Notes under the pieces: model-generated
The model's database searches: none
The model's input: only the letters and a program-made list of their open reading frames with translations
Told to the model about the DNA's origin: nothing
Made by a program: the position numbers and the translations under genes
In this document: piece by piece, positions 26,534 through 34,825 of the stretch
Layout: every line of letters starts with the position of its first letter
Position numbering within the stretch: the stretch's first letter is position 1
From: Novosphingobium sp. SCN 66-18
Lineage (GTDB): Bacteria; Pseudomonadota; Alphaproteobacteria; Sphingomonadales; Sphingomonadaceae
Direction: 5' to 3'
Length of the DNA: 64,000 nt
Assembly (NCBI GenBank): GCA_001725355.1
Contig: MEGD01000004.1
Span: 65,720 to 129,719, forward strand

Positions 26534-27574
26534 CTACTGGTTTGCCGCGCCCGAGAGTTTGCCGACGAGTTGCGCGCCTTCGGGCGTACAGACCAGCACT
26601 TCGTCCTTGTCGACCACCACGATCAGGTTGGTGGCTCCGACCACGGAAACGCGTGGGCCATCGGTATGCACCAGAACGTTGGCGCAATCCTTCAGTTCCA
26701 CCCGCCCCTTGATCGCGTTGCCCGCACCATCACGCTCCAGCGCCTCGTGCAGCGCCTGCCAGTTGCCGATATCGGACCAGGTCATCACCGCCGGCACCAT
26801 GGCCGCACGATCGGTGTTCTCCATCACCGCGTAATCGACCGATTCGCCTTCGATCGCCGCGAAGGCGGCCGCATCGGGGTGGAAGCGATGCCCTTCCTCC
26901 ACGCCCTTCTCCACCGCTTCGCGCACCGCAGCGATCAGGGCGGGGCGATGCGCGGCCAGCTCGGCCAGGAACGCCCCGGCACGGAAGGCGAAGATGCCGC
27001 CGTTCCACGAATAGCCGCCATCGGCAAGAAACAGCCGGGCGCGTTCGAGATCGGGCTTTTCGACAAAGCGTTCGACCCTGGAGCCGCCGGTATCGCCGAT
27101 CGTTTCGCCATGCTTGAGATAGCCAAAGCCGGTTTCCGGCGCGGTCGGCGCGATCCCGAAGGAAACCAGCCAGTCCTCCGCCGCGAGCGCGGCCGCAGCC
27201 CGTGCCGCCGCCTGAAACGCCGCGAGATCGCCGATGTGATGATCGCTGGGGCAGACCAGCATGATCGCGTCGTCTGGCAGACGCAGCGCCGCCAGAGCGA
27301 TCGCGGCGGCCGTGTTCCTGCCTTCGGGCTCGACGATGATCGCCGTCCGATCCGGATCGGGCAGCTGCGATTCCACGTGCGCGAGGTGCGCGGTGCCGGT
27401 AACGACCACCGGATCGCCAAAGCCCGCGTCCGGCGGGCAGCGCAGCAAAGTCGCCTGAAACAGCGTGGTGTCGCCAACAAGGGGAAGGAACGGCTTGGGC
27501 ATCGCCTTGCGCGATCGGGGCCACAGCCGCGTGCCGCTGCCGCCGCACAAAACAACAGGAATTATGGTCTTCAT
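26534..27574 (-). CDS. manC: Mannose-1-phosphate guanylyltransferase
   Basis: A 346-residue nucleotidyltransferase with the pyrophosphorylase signature VVLCGGSGTRLWPRSRKAMPKPF near the N-terminus (shown as family motif GGSGTRLWP), a VCPSDHHI segment and FVEKPDLERA. It makes GDP-mannose. It is monofunctional, lacking the fused isomerase cupin, which is encoded separately downstream as manA. Start ATG 27574 follows ACGGGGTATC. The 163-base gap upstream is AT-richer and probably holds the promoter; no boxes are assigned. Confidence 0.9.
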   Translation of the reverse strand: MKTIIPVVLCGGSGTRLWPRSRKAMPKPFLPLVGDTTLFQATLLRCPPDAGFGDPVVVTGTAHLAHVESQLPDPDRTAIIVEPEGRNTAAAIALAALRLPDDAIMLVCPSDHHIGDLAAFQAAARAAAALAAEDWLVSFGIAPTAPETGFGYLKHGETIGDTGGSRVERFVEKPDLERARLFLADGGYSWNGGIFAFRAGAFLAELAAHRPALIAAVREAVEKGVEEGHRFHPDAAAFAAIEGESVDYAVMENTDRAAMVPAVMTWSDIGNWQALHEALERDGAGNAIKGRVELKDCANVLVHTDGPRVSVVGATNLIVVVDKDEVLVCTPEGAQLVGKLSGAANQ

Positions 27575-27737
27575 GATACCCCGTCTTACCTGCCGCCACT
27601 CTGCCATAACCCCAACGCCATGACAAACTTTTTCCCGGCAAGGTTACAAGGCTAAAAGAGCCAGTGTAGCCGATAAGTATGTCCCATGTTAGGAAACCTT
27701 GCGCGATTGCCGGCAACAGTGCCAAAATAAAGACGAA

Positions 27738-29174
27738 CTACACCCGCCGAATAACCATGTTACGAATTTCGGTCATGTCTTCCATCGCGAAACGGATGCC
27801 TTCGCGGCCCAGCCCCGAATCCCGCACCCCGCCATAAGGCATGTTGTCGACGCGGTAGCTCGAGACGTCGTTGACAACGATGCCGCCCACTTCAAGTCTG
27901 TCCCACGCTTCCAGCACCTTGTGCAGATCGCTGGTGAACAGGCCCGCCTGGAGCCCGAACTTGCTGTCGTTGACCTCTTCCAGCGCGGCGTCCCAGTCGG
28001 TGAACCGCGACAGGATCACCACCGGGCCGAAGGCTTCCTCGCGATAGACGTCGCTCTCGCGCGGCGCGGCTTCCAGCAGGGTCGCCTCCAGCATGTTGCC
28101 TTCGCACCCGCCGCCCGCCAGCAGCGTGGCGCCGCCAGCCACGGCGCTGTCGATCCAGCCCTTGAGCCGCTGCGCTTCCTTGGCCGCGATCATCGGGCCG
28201 ATGAACGTCTCGCGCAGCTTCGGATCGCCGGCGACAAGCGTCTTCACTTTCGCCGCCAGCATGTCGCGGAACGTCTCGTAGATGTCGGCGTGGATGATCA
28301 CGCGCTGCACGTGGATGCAGCTTTGCCCCGACTGGTAATAGCCGCCGAAGATGATGCGGGCCAGCGCGTGATCGAGATCGGCATCCTTGTCGACGATCAC
28401 GGCCGCGTTGCCGCCCAGTTCGAGCACCACCTTCTTCTTGCCGGCCTTTGCCTTCAGATCCCAGCCCACGCCTGGCGAGCCGGTGAACGACAGCAGCTTC
28501 AGCCGCTCGTCGGTGGTGAACAGGTCCGATCCGGCCCGGCTGGCCGGCAGGATCGAGAACGCGCCTTCGGGCAGCACGTCGCATTCGGCCAGCACTTCGC
28601 CGATGATGATCGCGCCCAGCGGCGTCATCGAGGCGGGCTTCATCACGAAGGGGCAGCCGACCGCGATCGCCGGCGCGATCTTGTGCGCGGCGAGATTCAG
28701 CGGGAAGTTGAACGGGCTGATGAAGCTGCACGGCCCGATCGGCACGCGCTTCCACATGCCCATGTAGCCCTTGCTGCGCGGCGAGATATCGAGCGGCTGG
28801 ATCTCGCCATAGTTGCGCGTGGCCTCTTCCGCCGCGATGCGGAAGGTGTCGATCAGGCGGCCGACTTCGCCTTCGGCATCGGCGATCGGCTTGCCCGCCT
28901 CGACGCAGAGGGCATAGGAGAGTTCGTCGAACCGTTCGCGAAAGCGGCCGACACAGTGGTCCAGCACGTCGCGCCGCTCGAAGCTCGCCAGTTTCGTCAG
29001 CGGCTCGGCCGCGCGCACCGCGCCGGCGATCGCCTCGTCGATCACGTCGGGCGTGGCCAGCGCGGTGCGGAACGCGACCTCGCCGGTGAACTTGTCGGTC
29101 ACCTCGAGATCGGCGTTCGGCTGCACCGCCTTGTTGTTGAGGTAGAGCGGATAAACGTCCTTCAACTGCACCAT
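27738..29174 (-). CDS. NAD(P)-dependent aldehyde dehydrogenase
   Basis: A 478-residue ALDH. Catalytic residues are C286 in GQSCIHVQ, E252 in LELGGN, N156 in SPFNFPLN and K179 in VMKPAS. Start 29174 (MVQLKDVYPLYLNNKAV) excludes a REP-derived extension. The aldehyde substrate cannot be told from sequence; lactaldehyde- or semialdehyde-type enzymes are plausible. It follows a ThDP enzyme gene across a REP pair, suggesting the enzyme oxidises an aldehyde made by that neighbour. Confidence 0.88.
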   Translation of the reverse strand: MVQLKDVYPLYLNNKAVQPNADLEVTDKFTGEVAFRTALATPDVIDEAIAGAVRAAEPLTKLASFERRDVLDHCVGRFRERFDELSYALCVEAGKPIADAEGEVGRLIDTFRIAAEEATRNYGEIQPLDISPRSKGYMGMWKRVPIGPCSFISPFNFPLNLAAHKIAPAIAVGCPFVMKPASMTPLGAIIIGEVLAECDVLPEGAFSILPASRAGSDLFTTDERLKLLSFTGSPGVGWDLKAKAGKKKVVLELGGNAAVIVDKDADLDHALARIIFGGYYQSGQSCIHVQRVIIHADIYETFRDMLAAKVKTLVAGDPKLRETFIGPMIAAKEAQRLKGWIDSAVAGGATLLAGGGCEGNMLEATLLEAAPRESDVYREEAFGPVVILSRFTDWDAALEEVNDSKFGLQAGLFTSDLHKVLEAWDRLEVGGIVVNDVSSYRVDNMPYGGVRDSGLGREGIRFAMEDMTEIRNMVIRRV

Positions 29175-29182
29175 GTCCAAAA

Positions 29183-29275
29183 CTCCCCCCTCCCGCTGGC
29201 GGGGGGGGCCGGGGGTGGGTCTTCTCAGGAGCGGGAGTATGCCCACCCCTAGCCCCTCCCGCGAGCGGGAGGGGA
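29183..29275. repeat. Inverted pair of REP-like palindromes
   Basis: Two copies of a palindromic element face each other. The right copy starts ATGCCCACCCC at 29239 and has a perfect 10-bp stem, CCCCTCCCGC (29253-29262) and GCGGGAGGGG (29265-29274). The left copy (29183-29220) has the reverse orientation with CCCTCCCGC-TG-GCGGG and GGGTGGG. A related single copy is at 3146-3183. The pair separates two same-strand genes. Confidence 0.7.
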
Positions 29276-29286
29276 ACAGGTTGCGC

Positions 29287-30951
29287 CTAAAGCGCCTTCG
29301 ACAGTTCCTTGATGTCCTTGTTCAGGATCTGGTCGTTTTCCGAATAATCGACCGGGCAATCGATCAGGTGAACGCCCGGCGTATCGCGGCAATGCGCCAG
29401 CAGTTCGACAAGATGTGCGGCGCTTTGCACGCGATGGCCGCTGGCGCCGTAGCTTTCGGCATACTTCACGAAGTCCGGGTTGTTGTAGGTCAGCCCGAAG
29501 TCCTTGAAGCCCATGTTCGCCTGCTTCCAGCGGATCATGCCATAGGCGCTGTCGTTGAGGATCAGCACGGTGAGATTGAGGCCAAGGCGAACGGTCGTTT
29601 CCATCTCCTGGCTGTTCATCATGAACCCGCCATCGCCGCAGATCGCCATGACCTTGCGATCGGGGTAGAGCATCGCGCTCATCATCGCCGATGGCAGCCC
29701 CGCGCCCATCGTGGCCAGCGCATTATCGAGCAGCACCGTGTTCGACCGGCACGCCGTATAGCCACGGGCGAACCAGATCTTGTACACCCCGTTATCGAGG
29801 CAGATGATCCCGTCGTCCGGCATCGTGGCGCGCACCTGCCGCACCAGATGCGGCGGGAAGATCGGGAACCGCGCATCCCCCGCCAGCTTCTCGGTATGCG
29901 CGACCTCCGCCTTGCGGAAGGCCAGCATGTGATCGAACTTCCAGCCGCCGGAGGGCACGATGTCCTCCTTCATTTGCCAGACCGCGTTGGCGATATCGCC
30001 GATCACCTCGATATGCGGGAAATAGACCGGATCGACTTCCGCCGTCTTGGTGGAGACGTGGATCACGGTCGGCCCGCCTTCATTCTTCATGAAGAACGGC
30101 GGCTTCTCGATCACGTCATGCCCCAGATTGACGATGCAGTCCGACGCCTCGATCGCGCGGTGGACAAAATCCCCGGCGGAAAGCGCCGCGCATCCCAGGA
30201 AGCGGGGGTGCCGCTCATCGATAACACCCTTGCCAAGCTGGGTGGTCAGGAACGGGATGCCGGTCTTCTCGATGAACTGGAGCAGCATCCGGCCCGTCAT
30301 CGTGCGGTTGGCCCCGGCGCCGATCACGAGGACGGGCGATTTCGCCGCCTCCAGCGCCTGCACCGCCTGCCGCACCGACTTGGCATCCGCATTGGGCCGG
30401 CGGACCAGGCTGCGCTTCAGCGGCCGTGAATCGGTGTGTTCGTCGGCGATGTCCTCGGGCAATTCGATGTGCGTTGCGCCGGGCTTTTCCTCCTCTGCCA
30501 GCCGGTAGGCCTCGCGGATGCGGCTCGGGATATTGTCGGAGGACGCCATCTGGTGCGTGAACTTGGTGATCGGCTGCATCATCGACACCACGTCAAGAAT
30601 CTGGAAGCGCCCCTGCTTGGACTTCTTGATCGGCTTCTGGCCCGTGATCATCAGGATGGGCATGCCGCCCAGCGTGGCATAGGCGGCGGCGGTCACGAAA
30701 TTGGTGGCGCCCGGCCCCAGCGTGGCGATGCACACGCCGGTCTTGCCGGTATGGCGGCCGTAGGTAGCCGCCATGAAGCCCGCGCCCTGTTCGTGCCGGG
30801 TCAGGATCAGCCGGATCTTGTCGGAGCGGGACAGCGAATCGAGCAGGTCGAGATTCTCCTCGCCCGGCACGCCGAAAATGTACTCGCAGCCTTCTTCCTC
30901 AAGGCATTCGACGAAAAGATCGGACGCTTTCTTGCCAGTTCCTTCGGCCAT
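29287..30951 (-). CDS. Thiamine-diphosphate enzyme, acetolactate synthase large subunit-like
   Basis: A 554-residue ThDP-dependent carboligase/decarboxylase. The catalytic Glu is E54 in LTRHEQGAGF, and the ThDP/Mg motif is the GDG segment near residue 437 (AICGDGGFMMNSQE) followed by LNDSAYGMI. It is annotated in many proteobacteria as an acetolactate synthase paralogue, but no small subunit (ilvN) is adjacent. It is therefore probably catabolic or a specialised carboligase and not the biosynthetic IlvB. Start 30951 (MAEGTGKKAS) was chosen. Confidence 0.85.
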   Translation of the reverse strand: MAEGTGKKASDLFVECLEEEGCEYIFGVPGEENLDLLDSLSRSDKIRLILTRHEQGAGFMAATYGRHTGKTGVCIATLGPGATNFVTAAAYATLGGMPILMITGQKPIKKSKQGRFQILDVVSMMQPITKFTHQMASSDNIPSRIREAYRLAEEEKPGATHIELPEDIADEHTDSRPLKRSLVRRPNADAKSVRQAVQALEAAKSPVLVIGAGANRTMTGRMLLQFIEKTGIPFLTTQLGKGVIDERHPRFLGCAALSAGDFVHRAIEASDCIVNLGHDVIEKPPFFMKNEGGPTVIHVSTKTAEVDPVYFPHIEVIGDIANAVWQMKEDIVPSGGWKFDHMLAFRKAEVAHTEKLAGDARFPIFPPHLVRQVRATMPDDGIICLDNGVYKIWFARGYTACRSNTVLLDNALATMGAGLPSAMMSAMLYPDRKVMAICGDGGFMMNSQEMETTVRLGLNLTVLILNDSAYGMIRWKQANMGFKDFGLTYNNPDFVKYAESYGASGHRVQSAAHLVELLAHCRDTPGVHLIDCPVDYSENDQILNKDIKELSKAL

Positions 30952-31120
30952 GCAACGGTCGCTCCCAGCAGGCGCGCGCAGCCAGACGCGGACCTTCCCC
31001 AACTCGGATACGACCCCGGGCAGGCTGGCGTTGTCGTTCTGGCCTCCGCGCCTGCCCCTTGGCATCAGGCCTAACAAACGCCCGGCGCGAAGTCACCCGG
31101 CAATGCGCGGGAACACCGCC

Positions 31121-32059
31121 TTAATAGCCCCGTTCCAGATCAACCACATGCGTCAGCGGCTCGCCCGCGAGGAAGCGCGGCATGTTGCCCAGGAAACGCT
31201 GCACGGAGCGCTGGAACATCCGGTCCTGCGCGCGGCCCGACAGGTGCATGGTGACATGCGCGTTGGGCAGCGACCACAGCGGATGATCCTGCGGCAGCGG
31301 TTCGGGCGTGGTGACATCGAGAAAGGCCGCGCCGATGCGCTTTTCCGCCAGCGCGGAAACCAGCGCGGGCTGATCGACCACCGACCCGCGCGCCACGTTG
31401 ACCAGCGTCGCGCTGGGCTTCATCGCCGCCAGTTCGGCCGCCCCGATCATGCCGTCGGTTTCCCCGGTGGCGGGAACGGCCAGGATCACCCAGTCGAACT
31501 CCCCCAGCCGCGCGCGCCAGGCGTCGGGCGTCAGCACACCTTCGCCCGGGGTGCGCCGCACCACTGTTACCTCCACGTCGAAGGCGCGCAGCAGGTGCGC
31601 CACCTTCTGCCCGATCGCGCCATAGCCCAGCAGCAGAGCGCGGCTGCCGGCCAGTTCCATCTTGCCCGGCGAATCCATCAGCCATTCGTGCCGGTCCTGT
31701 GCGCGCACCACCTCGCGATAACCCTTGGCGATCGAGAGCATTCCCATGATCACGTATTCGGCGATGGTGATCGCGTTGATCCCGGCCCCGTTGGTGAACG
31801 TCACGCCGCGCTGCGCCATGATATCGAGCGGGAAGCCATCGACGCCGGCATAGATCGAATTGAGCCAGCGCAGCTTGCCCGCGCGCCGGATCGCCTCGGC
31901 CATGTCGCCCTTGTCGTGGAGATCGAACCAGCCGATCTCCGCCTCGGGCGCGAGGTCCATCAGTTCGTCCGTATGGCGGAAATAGCGCGGCTCGATGCCG
32001 GCGGGCAGATGGCCTTCCACAAGCGGCGCCGCGAGGGCGTTCATCACGAGCACGGTCAT
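31121..32059 (-). CDS. D-isomer-specific 2-hydroxyacid dehydrogenase, glyoxylate/hydroxypyruvate reductase-like
   Basis: A 312-residue NAD(P)-dependent dehydrogenase. The Rossmann motif is GYGAIG (145-150) and catalytic residues are R224 (NVARGSVVD), E253 (TPEPLP) and H272 (VTMHLSG). Two arginines at the end of the second beta strand (VVRR, 168-169) favour NADPH, as in GhrA-type reductases. It precedes the ThDP enzyme gene on the same strand. Substrate is likely a small 2-oxoacid. Confidence 0.87.
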   Translation of the reverse strand: MTVLVMNALAAPLVEGHLPAGIEPRYFRHTDELMDLAPEAEIGWFDLHDKGDMAEAIRRAGKLRWLNSIYAGVDGFPLDIMAQRGVTFTNGAGINAITIAEYVIMGMLSIAKGYREVVRAQDRHEWLMDSPGKMELAGSRALLLGYGAIGQKVAHLLRAFDVEVTVVRRTPGEGVLTPDAWRARLGEFDWVILAVPATGETDGMIGAAELAAMKPSATLVNVARGSVVDQPALVSALAEKRIGAAFLDVTTPEPLPQDHPLWSLPNAHVTMHLSGRAQDRMFQRSVQRFLGNMPRFLAGEPLTHVVDLERGY

Positions 32060-32116
32060 TGACGCGGTTCTCTCCCCGGTGTTGTCTGGCGACAGCGTAA
32101 CGCGGAGAGTTCGTCA

Positions 32117-32827
32117 ATGAAACTGATTACGGGATTGGTCACGCTGGCAGTGGCGCTCGTTCCGGCAGTCGCATACGCGCAGGACGAAGGAGCGGCCGAA
32201 GTGATCGTCTCCGCCATGCGCCGGGATGCGGACGACTACTCGGCCGACATGCCTGCCGTCGGGCTGCGCCGCACCGCCGACTTCGCCATTCAGGAAGTCA
32301 CCATCGTCGGCGATACGCGCGATGCCGGCCAGCGCGCGGACGAAATTTACGCCATGCTTGCCAACGCCATAACGGGGGCGTCCAAGGCCGGCGTTCAACT
32401 CGCTTTTGGAGAGCGGGTAGTGCAGGCGGTCACGTTGAAGAACTATCGCGACCTTTCACTCGAGCGCGACAGCCGCCCAGACAGCCAGCGGCTCAAGTTT
32501 CTGGTGAAATCGCCACTGGCCGCCGGCACCGATGCGGCGAGCGCTCAAGGGCGGATCAACGCGTTCATCAAGGCCGTGAAGCCTGTCGGCCGGGCGCTGA
32601 TGGAAGCGAATGGCGACCTGACTGTTTCTGTCGTCGCCCCGGATCAGTATCGGGGCGCTATCGCCGACGCTATCGCCACGGATGCCCGGACCCTGTCCGC
32701 GCGTTTCGGAACCGACTACGCCGTCGAGGTCGAGGGGCTTAACCGACCGGTGGAATGGGCGCGCGCCGGCCTGTCGGAAGTATTGCTCTACATCCCCTAC
32801 AAGCTCGTCATCGTTCCCAAACGATAA
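32117..32827 (+). CDS. Secreted protein of unknown function
   Basis: A 236-residue protein with a clear signal peptide (MKLITGLVTLAVALVPAVAYA, cleavage before QDEG). The rest is beta/alpha with RRTADFAIQEVTIVGDTRDAGQR (shown in part) and a terminal YIPYKLVIVPKR. A distant SIMPL-like (DUF541) fold is possible because of periodic oscillation in the middle, but this is a guess. It is divergent from the dehydrogenase with only 57 bases between starts and converges directly on the RES gene. Confidence 0.65.
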   Translation: MKLITGLVTLAVALVPAVAYAQDEGAAEVIVSAMRRDADDYSADMPAVGLRRTADFAIQEVTIVGDTRDAGQRADEIYAMLANAITGASKAGVQLAFGERVVQAVTLKNYRDLSLERDSRPDSQRLKFLVKSPLAAGTDAASAQGRINAFIKAVKPVGRALMEANGDLTVSVVAPDQYRGAIADAIATDARTLSARFGTDYAVEVEGLNRPVEWARAGLSEVLLYIPYKLVIVPKR

Positions 32828-32833
32828 GATGCG

Positions 32834-33295
32834 TCACAAGGCGCCGCGATAACGTTCACGCATCGGCGGCACATGCAGGCACTGCGCGAAACTGAACGGC
32901 CGCGTCGTCAGCGGCGATACCGTGTGGGCCGCAGGGTGGAGCGGGTTGAGCATGACCACGTCCGCTTCGGGCAGGACCCGCGAACGGACGGCCGCGAGGA
33001 GCGAGCGGCGTTCCGCCAGCCAAGCCATCACGAAAGCGCGCGCCTCGTCCTCGTCCGCCTCGTCGGGCACGCGTTCGGGGATCGCATCGGCCTCGGTCCA
33101 GCCCAGCACGTAGTCCTCCGCCGCGCTGGCAGGCCCGTCTGGCAGGTAGCGCAGCGCGACCAGCACGGCGAGGCCCGCTTCGGACGCGAAGTTCACCCCC
33201 GGAACGCCCGACGGGGAATAGCGCCCGCCATGGCGCAGCGTGCCCGCCCCATCCAGCGCGACGTGCGCGGAACGGGTTAGCCGCCACAAGCGCAT
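32834..33295 (-). CDS. RES-domain protein (toxin-type NAD+ phosphorylase family)
   Basis: A 153-residue RES-fold protein: MRLWRLTRS with early Arg, GGRYSPSG, and FASEAGLAVLVALRYL, which match the conserved Arg, Tyr and Glu segments of RES toxins. RES proteins in type II modules degrade NAD+ and are held by an Xre/DUF2384 antitoxin. No antitoxin gene flanks it. Its ATG is fused to the cysS stop (TGATG), so it is translated from the cysS transcript. Whether it retains toxicity is unknown. Confidence 0.72.
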   Translation of the reverse strand: MRLWRLTRSAHVALDGAGTLRHGGRYSPSGVPGVNFASEAGLAVLVALRYLPDGPASAAEDYVLGWTEADAIPERVPDEADEDEARAFVMAWLAERRSLLAAVRSRVLPEADVVMLNPLHPAAHTVSPLTTRPFSFAQCLHVPPMRERYRGAL

Positions 33296-34764
33296 CAGCC
33301 GAGCTTCCACTCCCAGCCGAGCGGATCGCCGTCCATCACCTCCACGCCCCGCGCCGCCAGTTCGTCGCGCAGCGCGTCGGACTTCGCGAAGTCCTTGTCG
33401 GCGCGGGCAGCCTTGCGGGCCGCCAGTATGGCCTCGATCTCGGCCTCGGCGATCTCCGCGCCCTTCGGCCGCAGGCGCAGCGCGGCCCGATCGAGCGTGA
33501 GCAGGTCCAGCCCGAGCACCGCGTCCATCGCGGCGATCGCAGCCAGCTTCTCCGCCGGATCGACCTTCTTCAGCGCGATCACCTCGTCCAGCACGGTCAG
33601 CGCGATGGGCGTGTTGAGATCGTCGGACACGGCGGCATCGAAGCGTTCGAGCAACGGCGCGAACTTCGGCCCCGGCGCCGCAGCCGGACCATCGGGCGCG
33701 CGTTCCTTCAGTTGCCCCACCGCCATCAGCATCCGCTTGAGCCGGGTCAGCGCGGCGGCCAGCCCTTCCCACGAGAACTCCAGCTCGCTGCGATAGTGCG
33801 CCTGCAGGCACAGCATCCGGTAGGCGAGCGGGTGGTAGCCCCGGTCGATCAGCAGTTGCAGCCGCAGGAACTCGCCCGACGACTTGGACATCTTGCCGGA
33901 TCGTTCGACCAGGAAGTTGTTGTGCATCCACACCTTCGCGCCGGAATTGGCCGGCACGTCGAGCCCGTTGGTGCAGCAGAACGCCTGGTTCTGCGCGATC
34001 TCGTTCGGGTGGTGGATTTCGCGGTGATCGATGCCGCCGGTGTGGATGTCGAACGGGAAGCCCAGCAGCTTGCCCGACATCACCGAGCATTCGAGATGCC
34101 AGCCCGGCGCACCGCGCCCCCACGGCGAATCCCATTCCATCTGGCGCTTTTCGCCCGGCGGCGTCTTGCGCCAGATGGCGAAATCGGCCTGGTGCCGCTT
34201 GCCGTCAACCTGCTCGATGCGGCCTTCGCCCTCTTCCGTGGCGGCGCGGGCCAGCCGGCCATAGTCGGCCACGGTCGAAACGTCGAAATACAGGCCGCTC
34301 GGCAGCTCGTAGCAATGCTTGTCCGCGATGTCTTCGGCGAACGCGATCATCTGCGGAACGTAGTCCGTGGCGATCGACCAGTGCGCCGGCTGGCGGATGT
34401 TGAGCGCTCGAACGTCGGCCCAGTAGGCTTCGGTATAGTGCTTCGCGATGTCCCAGATGGATTGGGCGCTGGCGCGCGCCATCTTCTCCATCTTGTCCTC
34501 GCCCGCGTCCGCATCGTCGGTCAGGTGGCCGACATCGGTGATGTTGATGACGTGGGTGAGCCGGTAGCCCTTGTGGCTCAGCACCCGCCCCAGCACGTCG
34601 GCGAAGACATAGGCGCGCATGTTGCCGATGTGCGGGTAGTTATAGACCGTCGGCCCGCACGAATAGACCCGCGCCTCGCCGGGGTGGACCGGCTGGAATG
34701 GCTCAAGGCTGCGCGTCAGGCTGTTGAACAGCGTGAGCGGGGCGGAAGGCGGGGTGGGTTGCAT
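33295..34764 (-). CDS. cysS: Cysteinyl-tRNA synthetase
   Basis: A 489-residue class I CysRS. HIGH-type motif is YNYPHIGNMR, preceded by the zinc Cys of YSCGPTVYN, and KMSKS is GKMSKSSGEF. The C-terminal anticodon-binding region (ARKAARADKDFAKSDALRDEL, shown in part) is complete. The start at 34764 (MQPTPPSAPL) was preferred over 34806. The stop codon overlaps the RES start. Confidence 0.97.
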   Translation of the reverse strand: MQPTPPSAPLTLFNSLTRSLEPFQPVHPGEARVYSCGPTVYNYPHIGNMRAYVFADVLGRVLSHKGYRLTHVINITDVGHLTDDADAGEDKMEKMARASAQSIWDIAKHYTEAYWADVRALNIRQPAHWSIATDYVPQMIAFAEDIADKHCYELPSGLYFDVSTVADYGRLARAATEEGEGRIEQVDGKRHQADFAIWRKTPPGEKRQMEWDSPWGRGAPGWHLECSVMSGKLLGFPFDIHTGGIDHREIHHPNEIAQNQAFCCTNGLDVPANSGAKVWMHNNFLVERSGKMSKSSGEFLRLQLLIDRGYHPLAYRMLCLQAHYRSELEFSWEGLAAALTRLKRMLMAVGQLKERAPDGPAAAPGPKFAPLLERFDAAVSDDLNTPIALTVLDEVIALKKVDPAEKLAAIAAMDAVLGLDLLTLDRAALRLRPKGAEIAEAEIEAILAARKAARADKDFAKSDALRDELAARGVEVMDGDPLGWEWKLG

Positions 34765-34825
34765 GGGCCATGCCCTTGCCCCGCCCCCCGCCATCCGGTC
34801 AAGCACCTCTGTTCAGGCCAGTCCC

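Noticed and set aside
29287-30951. Considered as the biosynthetic acetolactate synthase ilvB
   Set aside because: No ilvN regulatory subunit is adjacent and neighbours are not branched-chain amino-acid genes.
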